Shown: positions 17,728 through 25,824 of the stretch, one piece after another
Numbering within the stretch: position 1 is the first letter of the stretch
Layout of the letters: each line of letters begins with the position of its first letter
DNA from: DASRQK01 sp964436635
GTDB taxonomy: Bacteria; Bacteroidota; Bacteroidia; Sphingobacteriales; Sphingobacteriaceae
Direction: 5' to 3'
Assembly (NCBI GenBank): GCA_964436635.1
Contig: CAYTDM010000002.1
Span: 1 to 64,000, forward strand
Length of the DNA stretch: 64,000 bases
Translations under genes and position numbers: made by a program
The notes under the pieces: generated by a model
What the model was told of the DNA's origin: nothing
The model's database searches: none
What the model saw: only the letters and a program-made list of their open reading frames with translations

Positions 17728-18183
17728 TTATTTGAACACGTATTTAAACGATAATCCAAATCGACCTGCATTAAAGTCAGACCCATGATCTACGTGCCAC
17801 AATGGACGCCAATCAAATCCTAAGGCTAAAGGAGCGCTCGGGATTTTAAATTCAAGACCCAAAGCTGGACGTATAAATAAATGCGTGTCTCCACCACCAA
17901 ATCCAACTTGAGGACCTACTCCAATGTTCCAAGATAACCCCGGAGCACCTTGAAGAGGTTTGTTGTAAGAATACTCTGCACCTAATACAGTAAAATTGTT
18001 TCCAAATAACAAGGAACCTGCAATTGCATTTTCACCTGTAAAGAAATGCTTTACAGTCGGGCCTACGAAGGTAGTACCATCGCCAATATCAATCATCAAG
18101 CCACCTGCTGTGCGGTATTGCTGTGCGCTTGCCGCAAATGAACATGCCACTAAAAGGGCTACAAATAAAAACTTTGTTCTCAT
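17728..18183 (-). CDS. Small secreted outer-membrane beta-barrel-like protein
   Basis: 151 residues from ATG at 18183; an in-frame TTG at 18231 would add 16 residues that look non-coding. A clear signal peptide (MRTKFLFVALLVACSFAASAQ) precedes glycine-rich, aromatic-rich alternating strands (for example GLMIDIGDGTTFVGPTVKHF and AGRFGLSFKYVFK at the end), compatible with a small 8-strand outer-membrane barrel. I do not recognise a named family or function. It has its own promoter and terminator, and it diverges from carB. Confidence 0.75.
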   Translation of the reverse strand: MRTKFLFVALLVACSFAASAQQYRTAGGLMIDIGDGTTFVGPTVKHFFTGENAIAGSLLFGNNFTVLGAEYSYNKPLQGAPGLSWNIGVGPQVGFGGGDTHLFIRPALGLEFKIPSAPLALGFDWRPLWHVDHGSDFNAGRFGLSFKYVFK

Positions 18184-18228
18184 ACTTAAGTTAGTTTTGT
18201 GAGTAAATGGGTTTCTTATCCTTACATA

Positions 18229-18260
18229 CAAAACTATGCCAAAAAAACGGAACCATCAAA
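18229..18260 (-). promoter_or_regulatory. Promoter of the small outer-membrane protein gene
   Basis: On the minus strand TTTG (18257-18260) and TAGTTTTG (18229-18236) are 20 bases apart, 46 bases upstream of the preferred ATG at 18183. Confidence 0.65.
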
Positions 18261-18289
18261 AAATAATTCACAAGTAAAATAAAATGATG

Positions 18290-18297
18290 TATCTTTG
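18290..18297 (+). promoter_or_regulatory. -7 box of the carB promoter
   Basis: TATCTTTG matches TAnnTTTG. TTC sits at the -33 position with a 20-base spacer. The predicted leader to the ATG at 18386 is about 80 bases and begins with the inverted repeat TCCGAC...GTCGGA (18302-18319). Confidence 0.6.
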
Positions 18298-18301
18298 CAC
18301 T

Positions 18302-18319
18302 CCGACAAAACAGTCGGAA
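18302..18319 (+). promoter_or_regulatory. Leader hairpin upstream of carB
   Basis: TCCGAC and GTCGGA pair with an AAAACA loop at the very start of the predicted carB mRNA. No U-tract follows directly, so it is not a plain terminator. It may affect mRNA stability; no PyrR-type consensus was recognised. Confidence 0.4.
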
Positions 18320-18385
18320 TTCTACTTATCGATTTTCCTCTGTTTTTGCACTAAAAAAAGATTTTTAACAAATTAGTCTGAAACA

Positions 18386-21205
18386 ATGCCCAAAAATCCT
18401 GCTATCAAATCTGTACTGATTATCGGTTCCGGCCCTATCGTAATCGGTCAAGCTTGTGAATTCGATTATTCTGGTTCTCAAGCCGCTCTTTCATTAAAAG
18501 AAGAGGGGATCTCAGTATCGATTATTAATTCGAATCCAGCGACCATTATGACTGATAAAGTCATCGCTGACCACGTTTATTTATTACCCCTTACTTGTGA
18601 GAGCATCGAACAAATTTTACAAGAAAGGCAAATTGACGCCGTTTTACCTACCATGGGAGGACAAACTGCGTTGAATTTGTGTATCGAAGCAGATGAACGA
18701 GGATTATGGGAAAAATACAATGTTCAAGTAATCGGGGTCGATGTCGCTGCGATTGAAAAAACAGAAAACCGGGAGGCTTTCCGCCAGTTAATGGTAGATA
18801 TCGGTGTAGGCGTTGCAAAATCTAAAATTGCGAACTCCTTCCTTGAAGGCAAAGAAGGCGCACAGGAAATCGGATTTCCATTAGTAATTCGCCCTTCTTA
18901 TACATTGGGAGGTACTGGCGGAGGATTTGTTCACAAAAAAGAAGAATTTGAAGCTGCATTAAGCCGTGGATTACAGGCTTCTCCAACACACGAAGTCCTT
19001 GTAGAGCAGGCCGTTTTAGGATGGAAAGAGTTCGAATTGGAATTATTACGCGACAGCAATGACAATGTAATCATTATCTGCACCATTGAGAACTTTGATC
19101 CAATGGGTATTCACACAGGGGACTCGATTACAGTCGCTCCAGGCATGACCTTAAGCGATAAATGTTACCAAGACATGCGCGATCAAGCGATAAAAATGAT
19201 GCGCGCTATTGGAAACTTTGCAGGCGGATGTAATGTTCAGTTCGCGGTAAACCCTGAAAACGAGGATATCATCGCGATCGAAATCAACCCGCGTGTTTCG
19301 CGTTCTTCTGCATTGGCATCGAAAGCAACGGGGTACCCAATCGCTAAAATTGCTTCAAAATTAGCCATTGGATACAATTTAGATGAAATTGAAAACCAAA
19401 TCACAAAGACCACTTCGGCTTACTTTGAACCGACGCTGGACTATGTAATCGTAAAAGTTCCACGTTGGAATTTTGATAAATTTAAAGGAGCAAACAAATA
19501 TTTAGGTTTGCAAATGAAAGCGGTAGGTGAAGTAATGGCGATCGGTCGCACATTCATCGAGGCACTTCAGAAAGCTTGCCAAAGTTTGGAAATCGGCCGT
19601 TTAGGCTTAGGTGCAGATGGACGCCAAAACAGAAATTTAGACGAAATCATGCACAGCTTGGAAAACCCGAGCGGCGATCGTCTATTCCATATTAAAGATG
19701 CATTTGAATTGGGCGTTCCATTAGAGTCCATTCGAAAAGCAACCTTAATCGACAAATGGTTCTTGCAACAAATCCAAGAATTGGTTGTCTTAGAAACCGA
19801 ATTAAAACGCTATCAACTAAGCAATATCCCTAAGGATTTCTTCTTGACCTTAAAGCAAAAAGGCTATTCAGATGCTCAAATTGCCTGGATCCTTGGCTCG
19901 AATATCACAGAAGACGATGTGTACGCGCGTCGGAAAGAGTTAGGTATCCGCAGATCATACAAAATGGTGGATACTTGCGCAGCAGAATTTCCTGCAGCGA
20001 CTCCGTACTATTACTCTACGTTCGAGGAGGAAAATGAATCGCAGCCATCAGACAAAAAGAAAATCATCGTATTAGGTTCAGGACCTAACCGCATCGGGCA
20101 AGGAATTGAATTTGATTATTCGTGTGTACACGGTTTGCTTGCCGCAAAAGAAGTTGGATTCGAGGCAATTATGATTAACTGTAATCCTGAAACGGTTTCT
20201 ACCGACTTTAACATGGCAGATAAATTATATTTTGAGCCGGTTTTCTGGGAGCATGTTCGTGAAATCATTGAATTAGAGAAACCAGTAGGGGTAATCGTTC
20301 AGCTTGGTGGCCAAACCGCCTTAAAAATGGCAGAACAATTAGAAGCAAACGGCATCAAAATTATTGGAACATCCTTCCAAGACATGGACCTTGCAGAAGA
20401 TCGTGGCCGTTTTTCAGATTTATTAAAAGAATTAGAGATTCCATATCCAAAATACGGAGTAGCTGAAAGTGCTGAAGAAGCGATCAAGGTGGCAAACGAA
20501 GTAGGTTATCCTGTATTAGTACGTCCAAGTTATGTATTAGGTGGACAAGGAATGAGCATTGTCATCAATGACGAAGAGTTAGAACGTGCAGTGGTGAATT
20601 TGTTGAAAAATCTACCAGGAAACCGCGTCCTAATCGACCATTTCTTAGACCGTGCCGAAGAAGCAGAATCCGATTCCATTTGTGATGGGGAAGATGTACA
20701 CATTATCGGATTAATGGAACACATTGAGCCGGCGGGTATCCACTCAGGAGACTCCAGCGCGGTATTGCCTCCATTTAGCCTTTCAGAAAATGTGAAGAAC
20801 AAAATGGAAGAGTACTCGATAAAACTTGCAAAAGCATTGAACGTTAAAGGGTTAATTAACATCCAATTTGCGATCAAAGATGAGAAGGTGTATGTAATCG
20901 AAGCGAATCCAAGAGCCTCCCGTACGGTTCCGTTTATTGCAAAAGCGTACGATGTTCCGTACATTAATATTGCTTCGAAAATCATGTTAGAAACACACAA
21001 ACTTTCTGATTTCGAAATCGTTAGAAAATTAGACGGATACGCCATCAAGGAACCTGTATTCTCATTTGATAAATTCCCAGAAGTTGACAAACAATTGGGA
21101 CCAGAAATGAAATCAACAGGGGAAGCCATTCGATTTATTAAAGATTTGAATGACCCTGTATTCCGCGAATTATATGCTAAAAAATCGATGTTTTTAAGTC
21201 GATAA
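18386..21205 (+). CDS. carB: Carbamoyl-phosphate synthase large subunit lacking the C-terminal regulatory domain
   Basis: 939 residues. Two ATP-grasp halves are visible. The first has SVLIIGSGPIVIGQACEFDY, IRPSYTLGGTGGG and IEINPRVSRSSALASKATGYP. The second has IIVLGSGPNRIGQGIEFDYS, VRPSYVLGGQGMS and VIEANPRASRTVPF. It makes carbamoyl phosphate from bicarbonate, glutamine-derived ammonia (via CarA, not in this window) and 2 ATP for pyrimidine and arginine synthesis. The protein stops soon after the second half (ELYAKKSMFLSR), without the roughly 130-residue MGS-like allosteric domain of the E. coli enzyme (1073 residues). This shorter form is, to my knowledge, usual in part of the Bacteroidota, so it is probably not a truncation. 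It has its own promoter and a strong terminator. Confidence 0.97.
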   Translation: MPKNPAIKSVLIIGSGPIVIGQACEFDYSGSQAALSLKEEGISVSIINSNPATIMTDKVIADHVYLLPLTCESIEQILQERQIDAVLPTMGGQTALNLCIEADERGLWEKYNVQVIGVDVAAIEKTENREAFRQLMVDIGVGVAKSKIANSFLEGKEGAQEIGFPLVIRPSYTLGGTGGGFVHKKEEFEAALSRGLQASPTHEVLVEQAVLGWKEFELELLRDSNDNVIIICTIENFDPMGIHTGDSITVAPGMTLSDKCYQDMRDQAIKMMRAIGNFAGGCNVQFAVNPENEDIIAIEINPRVSRSSALASKATGYPIAKIASKLAIGYNLDEIENQITKTTSAYFEPTLDYVIVKVPRWNFDKFKGANKYLGLQMKAVGEVMAIGRTFIEALQKACQSLEIGRLGLGADGRQNRNLDEIMHSLENPSGDRLFHIKDAFELGVPLESIRKATLIDKWFLQQIQELVVLETELKRYQLSNIPKDFFLTLKQKGYSDAQIAWILGSNITEDDVYARRKELGIRRSYKMVDTCAAEFPAATPYYYSTFEEENESQPSDKKKIIVLGSGPNRIGQGIEFDYSCVHGLLAAKEVGFEAIMINCNPETVSTDFNMADKLYFEPVFWEHVREIIELEKPVGVIVQLGGQTALKMAEQLEANGIKIIGTSFQDMDLAEDRGRFSDLLKELEIPYPKYGVAESAEEAIKVANEVGYPVLVRPSYVLGGQGMSIVINDEELERAVVNLLKNLPGNRVLIDHFLDRAEEAESDSICDGEDVHIIGLMEHIEPAGIHSGDSSAVLPPFSLSENVKNKMEEYSIKLAKALNVKGLINIQFAIKDEKVYVIEANPRASRTVPFIAKAYDVPYINIASKIMLETHKLSDFEIVRKLDGYAIKEPVFSFDKFPEVDKQLGPEMKSTGEAIRFIKDLNDPVFRELYAKKSMFLSR

Positions 21206-21238
21206 GCAGCAAATAAAATAGCATTAAACATCCTAAAA

Positions 21239-21270
21239 ACCGGAAGTGAACTTCTCACCTCCGGTTTTTT
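21239..21270 (+). terminator. carB terminator
   Basis: ACCGGAAGTGA and TCACCTCCGGT form an 11-bp stem with one mismatch and a 5-base loop, followed by TTTTTT (21265-21270), 33 bases after the carB stop. Confidence 0.9.
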
Positions 21271-21279
21271 CATTAAAAA

Positions 21280-21304
21280 AGCTCCCNNNNNNNNNNAGGA
21301 GCTA
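21280..21304. other. Assembly gap (10 N, 21287-21296) inside an inverted repeat
   Basis: AGCTCC (21280-21285) and GGAGCT (21298-21303) flank the ten N bases symmetrically. The missing bases are probably the loop or upper stem of a terminator for the convergent minus-strand gene or a bidirectional terminator. Confidence 0.6.
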
Positions 21305-21390
21305 TATTTAGGTTGATTATCCCTTCTTTTTTGTTGTAAAACCCTTTTCCCTATGAAAGGGATGCATAGCAGAAAAAGGAACCCGTGCGT

Positions 21391-22773
21391 CTATAAAACA
21401 TTTTTACTGTCGACCATAAACGCACGTGTACTTTGTGAATATTTTTTGCCATTAGCGTCTTTGTAGATTAGATCCACATAAAACGCTTTATATCCGTTTG
21501 CCGGCAAAGATACGCTGGCGACAAACTCATTTACCTTCTTGATTCCCAAATCCCTTGAAACCCACGTTTCGTTTCTAAAATCTCGATCGGTGGATGTGGC
21601 CTCCCACACACGAACACCCACCAGTTTGCTTTTGGTGGCTTCTACGGTTACGTGTACTTGGCCATCTGATACATGAGTCGTCCAATTCGTAATCGGATAC
21701 GGTTTTCCTTTCGCTGTATAGCTGAAAAATGCACCCAACGCTTGAATGGCTTGCTTTCCATCGCCTAAGCTATGTCCAGCATTTGGCACATAGTGCAAAT
21801 AATTTTCACCTGGAATTCCTGGCAAATAATGTTTTACCGCATCAATCACCCAAAATGGGTCGTTCGTGCCATTAAATATCATTTTTGGCACAGTCAACTT
21901 ATGACGATAAGAATATGGGTCGATCATCGTAGTAATCGCTTGGCCCTTAGGACTGTTTACAGTTTGAGGAATCTCTAAATCTGTATAGTCCTGAATTTCT
22001 TCGCTGTATTCGTTATACGCTTCTAATTGGTAATTTAAGTTTACAGGCATGTTTAATATATCGATGACCATCGGCGCGATGGCTTTCACTCGAGGATCAC
22101 CCGAAGCAGCCGTCAACCAAGTCGTCCAACCTCTTTTAGAAGCCCCTGAAACTACAAATTCTGAAACCTCCTTTGATCGTTGTTGGGAAACCAATTCTTG
22201 CACAGCATCCATGGCGCGGATCGCACTTTTTGTCATTGGAAATAGCAACGGCCAATTGTAGTCTCCGTCGTTTTTAAAATTGTGTAAGGTCATAGATATT
22301 AATGCATCCTCACGTTTTCCGCCGTATAAGGGTTGTCTGGGAACATTGCGCAGCACCGCCACCACAGCTTTGTTCTGCAATGCAATTTGTGCAACACCTA
22401 AAACAATCGCATCCTTTCGAGGATCTCTCCAACGAACATCTCCATTATCATCTGAACTTCCGCCTTCAATAAACATAAGGCCAGTATTACTTCGTAGTTT
22501 TTTAGGGACGACCACGGTTAATTGGTGCTTCCAAACGTGCCCCATCCAAGTTTGGGAAGTCAATTCTAAAGTATAAGCGGTCACAGGCCCGTATTTAAAT
22601 TGATCATGAATTTTCCACGTGTAGGACGGATCAATTTTCTTTAAATAGGCATCCAGTGCCGTTTCAGGTGTGACGGTTTCTTCAGTCGACGCTGTCTGTG
22701 TTGCTTGCTGGGAATAACTAAGGTTGATCGTTAAATAAAACGAAAAGCAAACAAATAAAACGAGTTTCTTCAT
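21391..22773 (-). CDS. PhoPQ-activated pathogenicity-related (AprA-type) alpha/beta hydrolase, copy 1
   Basis: 460 residues. A signal peptide (cleavage near LSYSQ) is followed by the PhoPQ_related domain (PF10142 family). The likely catalytic triad is Ser in VVSGASKRGWTTWL, Asp in NGTNDPFWVIDAV and His in VPNAGHSLGD. The last 100 residues form a beta-rich region (VGVRVWEATSTDRDFRNETW). Family members are secreted alpha/beta-hydrolases with poorly known substrates, probably esterases or peptidases. It is the last gene of PUL2 and is clearly paralogous to the protein encoded at 37415-38794 (shared GHVWKH-type, QPLYGG, DGDY.WPLLFPM and APMVIDILNMPVNL segments). Confidence 0.88.
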   Translation of the reverse strand: MKKLVLFVCFSFYLTINLSYSQQATQTASTEETVTPETALDAYLKKIDPSYTWKIHDQFKYGPVTAYTLELTSQTWMGHVWKHQLTVVVPKKLRSNTGLMFIEGGSSDDNGDVRWRDPRKDAIVLGVAQIALQNKAVVAVLRNVPRQPLYGGKREDALISMTLHNFKNDGDYNWPLLFPMTKSAIRAMDAVQELVSQQRSKEVSEFVVSGASKRGWTTWLTAASGDPRVKAIAPMVIDILNMPVNLNYQLEAYNEYSEEIQDYTDLEIPQTVNSPKGQAITTMIDPYSYRHKLTVPKMIFNGTNDPFWVIDAVKHYLPGIPGENYLHYVPNAGHSLGDGKQAIQALGAFFSYTAKGKPYPITNWTTHVSDGQVHVTVEATKSKLVGVRVWEATSTDRDFRNETWVSRDLGIKKVNEFVASVSLPANGYKAFYVDLIYKDANGKKYSQSTRAFMVDSKNVL

Positions 22774-22809
22774 TTAAATGAGGGATAAAGCGTTAAAAAA
22801 ATAAGAATG

Positions 22810-24111
22810 TTAATGATGTAGTTGGTCCAGTAATGACAATGCCTCTTCTATAAAAAGTTCGCCCGTTAATTCTCCTAAACTGGTACGTGTAATGTATTCG
22901 TATCGTTTAAAACTATTATAATCCACTTTGGTCAACATATATCCAAATGCGTCATTAGTTAACCCAAATAAAAACGCATGTGGAGTGTTCATTTTCCGTT
23001 TCAAATAATAGCCAATATTCGGCAAGGCTTCTCCAGGAATGGTTAAAATTTTAGCTGGACCGATTTTAACTACATTCACCTGGGTAGTGACATGGCCTTC
23101 TTTACTTCCTGAATATCCAATAGGCGAATTGCTTAAAATGTACTGCATAATGGGCGACTCGACAGGAAAATCAACTTTTTTACTTAGAACAGTTAAATCA
23201 GGATTTGTAACGACCTCGCCTTTTTCTTCCAAAATACGAATGGATTCATCTGCAAGGAGTTCGCCAATCCGCACTGCTTCTTGCCACATGGTTTCATTGT
23301 CGACGGCCTGACTTTTTTGAGAATTTTCTGGCCGATTATCTGCAGTGACCATGCCTCCCAGCGCCCCATTCATAAACACAGCCACTCCTCCAAACTTTTG
23401 CTCAATGCGGTCATATAAGGGACCGCAAACATCCGGACTTAATAGCCCACGATCCGACCCGAGCACTTCGGGATGAATGGCATAGTTGACTAAAGTGCCG
23501 ATAACTTGTTGATTTCCTATATCGATGGCTTGAATAATTCCTGCGCGAGGATCGTATAAATCCTCTGCATAGTAATTAAAAGCAATCTTTCCTTTCGCCT
23601 CACCGGTAGCAATTTTTAGCGTGGCAGGCCTTAATGAGTCGTATGCCTCATTTATCGCTTCTGCAATCTGCTGTACGCAATGGTTCAAGTAGGTTAAGTC
23701 CGCAAAATGCTGTCCTTGCTCGTTAGGAAATCCATATGCATCAGGGCCGCTATGGGTGTGAGTGGCTCCAATCAAGATGTTTTCTGCAGGGATTCTTGGT
23801 GCCAAAGCCCTTGATAAATCGCCTAAGGCTGAAGGCCACCCCAAATTATCGATGCCAACGATAGCAAGCTTTTCGTCGCCCTTTTTAAGCACCATCACTC
23901 GGACAAACAAATCACCCTTTTTCTCCTGGGCCTTCTTAGGGGTGCCAATCCCTCCAGAAACTGGCAACAACGGATCCGGAGTAATGTTCCGGACCGATGC
24001 TCCTGCCATAAATGGTTGTTGGGCAAGAGCTCCACCTGCACAAAATATGCAGAGCAGAACTCCTACAACAAACCTTTGCAATGTTCCTACCCAGAGGCGT
24101 TCAACAACCAT
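22810..24111 (-). CDS. Neutral/alkaline ceramidase N-terminal-domain protein
   Basis: 433 residues from ATG at 24111; a longer frame to 24180 would overlap the susD end and adds residues that do not look like a signal peptide. From 24111 a normal signal peptide appears (VVGVLLCIFCAGGALAQ). The Ceramidase_alk N-terminal domain is recognisable from GASVRNITPDPLLPVSGG, IGATHTHSGPDAYG (zinc-type histidines) and VNYAIHPEVLGSD. The C-terminal Ig-like domain of true neutral ceramidases (total about 650 or more residues) is absent. Such short proteins are frequent beside sugar-utilisation genes and their real substrates are unknown. The gene lies between susD and the PhoPQ-related gene at the distal end of PUL2. 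Confidence 0.82.
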   Translation of the reverse strand: MVVERLWVGTLQRFVVGVLLCIFCAGGALAQQPFMAGASVRNITPDPLLPVSGGIGTPKKAQEKKGDLFVRVMVLKKGDEKLAIVGIDNLGWPSALGDLSRALAPRIPAENILIGATHTHSGPDAYGFPNEQGQHFADLTYLNHCVQQIAEAINEAYDSLRPATLKIATGEAKGKIAFNYYAEDLYDPRAGIIQAIDIGNQQVIGTLVNYAIHPEVLGSDRGLLSPDVCGPLYDRIEQKFGGVAVFMNGALGGMVTADNRPENSQKSQAVDNETMWQEAVRIGELLADESIRILEEKGEVVTNPDLTVLSKKVDFPVESPIMQYILSNSPIGYSGSKEGHVTTQVNVVKIGPAKILTIPGEALPNIGYYLKRKMNTPHAFLFGLTNDAFGYMLTKVDYNSFKRYEYITRTSLGELTGELFIEEALSLLDQLHH

Positions 24112-24134
24112 ATTTTTATTCACTAATAGAATTT

Positions 24135-25802
24135 TTAAAACGGCTTTCCTGTGCCCTGAAATAACCAAGTTTTTGCCCAAATACTGTTTTTAGTGCCCCC
24201 GCTCCATGGATCATCAAATGGACTGGCTTGCAATTTTTCAATGGCCGCATTTGCATTCGCCTCATTTAAATTACGCTCATCCAATGGATAATAAAATCTT
24301 ACCGGCAAAACGCCTTGTTGGGTCGCTCCTTGAAGTCTTGGGAATCCGGTTCTTCTCCAATCAAACCAAGACTCTGTTGCCATAGTCCAGCTGGAAATCC
24401 ATTTTTGCGTTAAGATTTGTTCTTGCGTGCCGTTAAAGGCTACATTCGCTTGAGCTAAATAACTCGCCGCGCTTCCCATATTCCATGCAGTAAAAGAGGC
24501 TTGGACCGCATTGTTATAATGTGTTGCTGCATTTCCAGTGTTCCACTTATAGACTGCTGCTGCTTCTGCTAAAATAAAATTCACTTCTGCTGCTGATACA
24601 AGGCGCACTTTGATGCCACTTTTTGCGTTCGCAAAAGCCGAATTCACCCAAGAAACGTGTGGGTTTCTTGAAGATTGAGTTGGATTAGGACTTAAATTAT
24701 ACGTATATGGCAAGGCCAAACCTAACGGCAAACCAACATAATTTGGGTGTTGGTTAATGTCGTTAATCGTCGTTCCCGCAGGGAACACGCTCGGGTGCAC
24801 CTGACGAACTCTGCGTTGTTCTCCGTTAATAGTCGCCACAACAATGCGGTCGGTGCCCACTGGCAAGGTATCATCTACCTGAATAGGAATTTCGACACGG
24901 TTTGCGTAAGCGCCTAAGCGAGGATCATTAAATTCAAGCATTTTTCCAACTAATGGCTGCCCCATTTTAATCCTTCTATAATTCGTACTATCGGAATCAT
25001 AAGTGGCGTTTGCTGGCCACGAATCGCCATTATTGTTTCCTGGGAATCCCATCGCCACGTCATCCGCAGCATTTGTAATGATCGGATATTTGGTTGGATT
25101 GCCGGCAATTCTTTCAATGCCTTCTTTTGCGACAGCTGGCAATTTTTCAGCTAAACGCATGTAATAACGCAAGGCTAAAGAGTTTGCGAAGCGCCTCCAC
25201 TTCATCGCATTTCCGTTAAAGTAGATGTCGGATGAGCCTGGAGATCCTGTAACCGTGCCGGATAAAATCGTGTTCGCTTGCTCTAAATCTGCTAAAATTC
25301 CTTCATAAATGCTTTGTTGGGAATCATAAGCAGGGAAGCGGTTTTCACGTCCTTCCACATCGCCTTTTAATGCCTGTGAATAAGGGGCATCTCCCCATAA
25401 GTCAGTAATCAAGCCAAAAATTAATGACTTCATCACCAGGGATGCCCCTTGATGAAACGTATAGTCTAATTCAACTGCACGATCGTACACGTATTTATTG
25501 TTTCGCAAAATGCTGTAATAATTCGACCAGCTGTTACTTCCTCCCCAATCGTATGCGTTATGACCGGTGGCCCAACCATCTTTTTGGGTGTGCTGCATCA
25601 AGCCAGCGACATCAAGGTAACCGAGATTGACAAATGCTTTGCCAGATTCAGTAAGAACCGTTGAAAACACCAAGTTAGGATTCGAAGTTTGTGGATCCGC
25701 TCCATTCGGGTTTTCATTCATTTCTAGTAGCTCTTTCTTACAGGAAATCAACCCGCCCATCAAGACTATTAAAAGAATCGGAAATATATATTTAGTTTTC
25801 AT
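24135..25802 (-). CDS. SusD-like outer-membrane lipoprotein (SusD-like_2 type, PUL2)
   Basis: 555 residues. Lipobox GLISC (Cys about 21) with a KKELLEMNENPN start is typical of the SusD-like_2 subfamily, as are LVFSTVLTESGKAF, LITDLWGDAPYSQAL, WRRFANSLALRYYMR and WISSWTMATESWFDWRRTGFP. It acts at the cell surface with the adjacent SusC as a ligand-binding lid. The subfamily includes proteins in loci for protein-linked or small glycans, and its ligand cannot be predicted here. The gene starts 22 bp after the susC stop. Confidence 0.94.
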   Translation of the reverse strand: MKTKYIFPILLIVLMGGLISCKKELLEMNENPNGADPQTSNPNLVFSTVLTESGKAFVNLGYLDVAGLMQHTQKDGWATGHNAYDWGGSNSWSNYYSILRNNKYVYDRAVELDYTFHQGASLVMKSLIFGLITDLWGDAPYSQALKGDVEGRENRFPAYDSQQSIYEGILADLEQANTILSGTVTGSPGSSDIYFNGNAMKWRRFANSLALRYYMRLAEKLPAVAKEGIERIAGNPTKYPIITNAADDVAMGFPGNNNGDSWPANATYDSDSTNYRRIKMGQPLVGKMLEFNDPRLGAYANRVEIPIQVDDTLPVGTDRIVVATINGEQRRVRQVHPSVFPAGTTINDINQHPNYVGLPLGLALPYTYNLSPNPTQSSRNPHVSWVNSAFANAKSGIKVRLVSAAEVNFILAEAAAVYKWNTGNAATHYNNAVQASFTAWNMGSAASYLAQANVAFNGTQEQILTQKWISSWTMATESWFDWRRTGFPRLQGATQQGVLPVRFYYPLDERNLNEANANAAIEKLQASPFDDPWSGGTKNSIWAKTWLFQGTGKPF

Positions 25803-25824
25803 ACCTGAAAAATTTTATGTCTTC

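Noticed and set aside
24112..24180. Longer ceramidase-domain start at 24180
   Set aside because: It overlaps the susD 3' end and precedes a clear signal peptide that begins at 24111.
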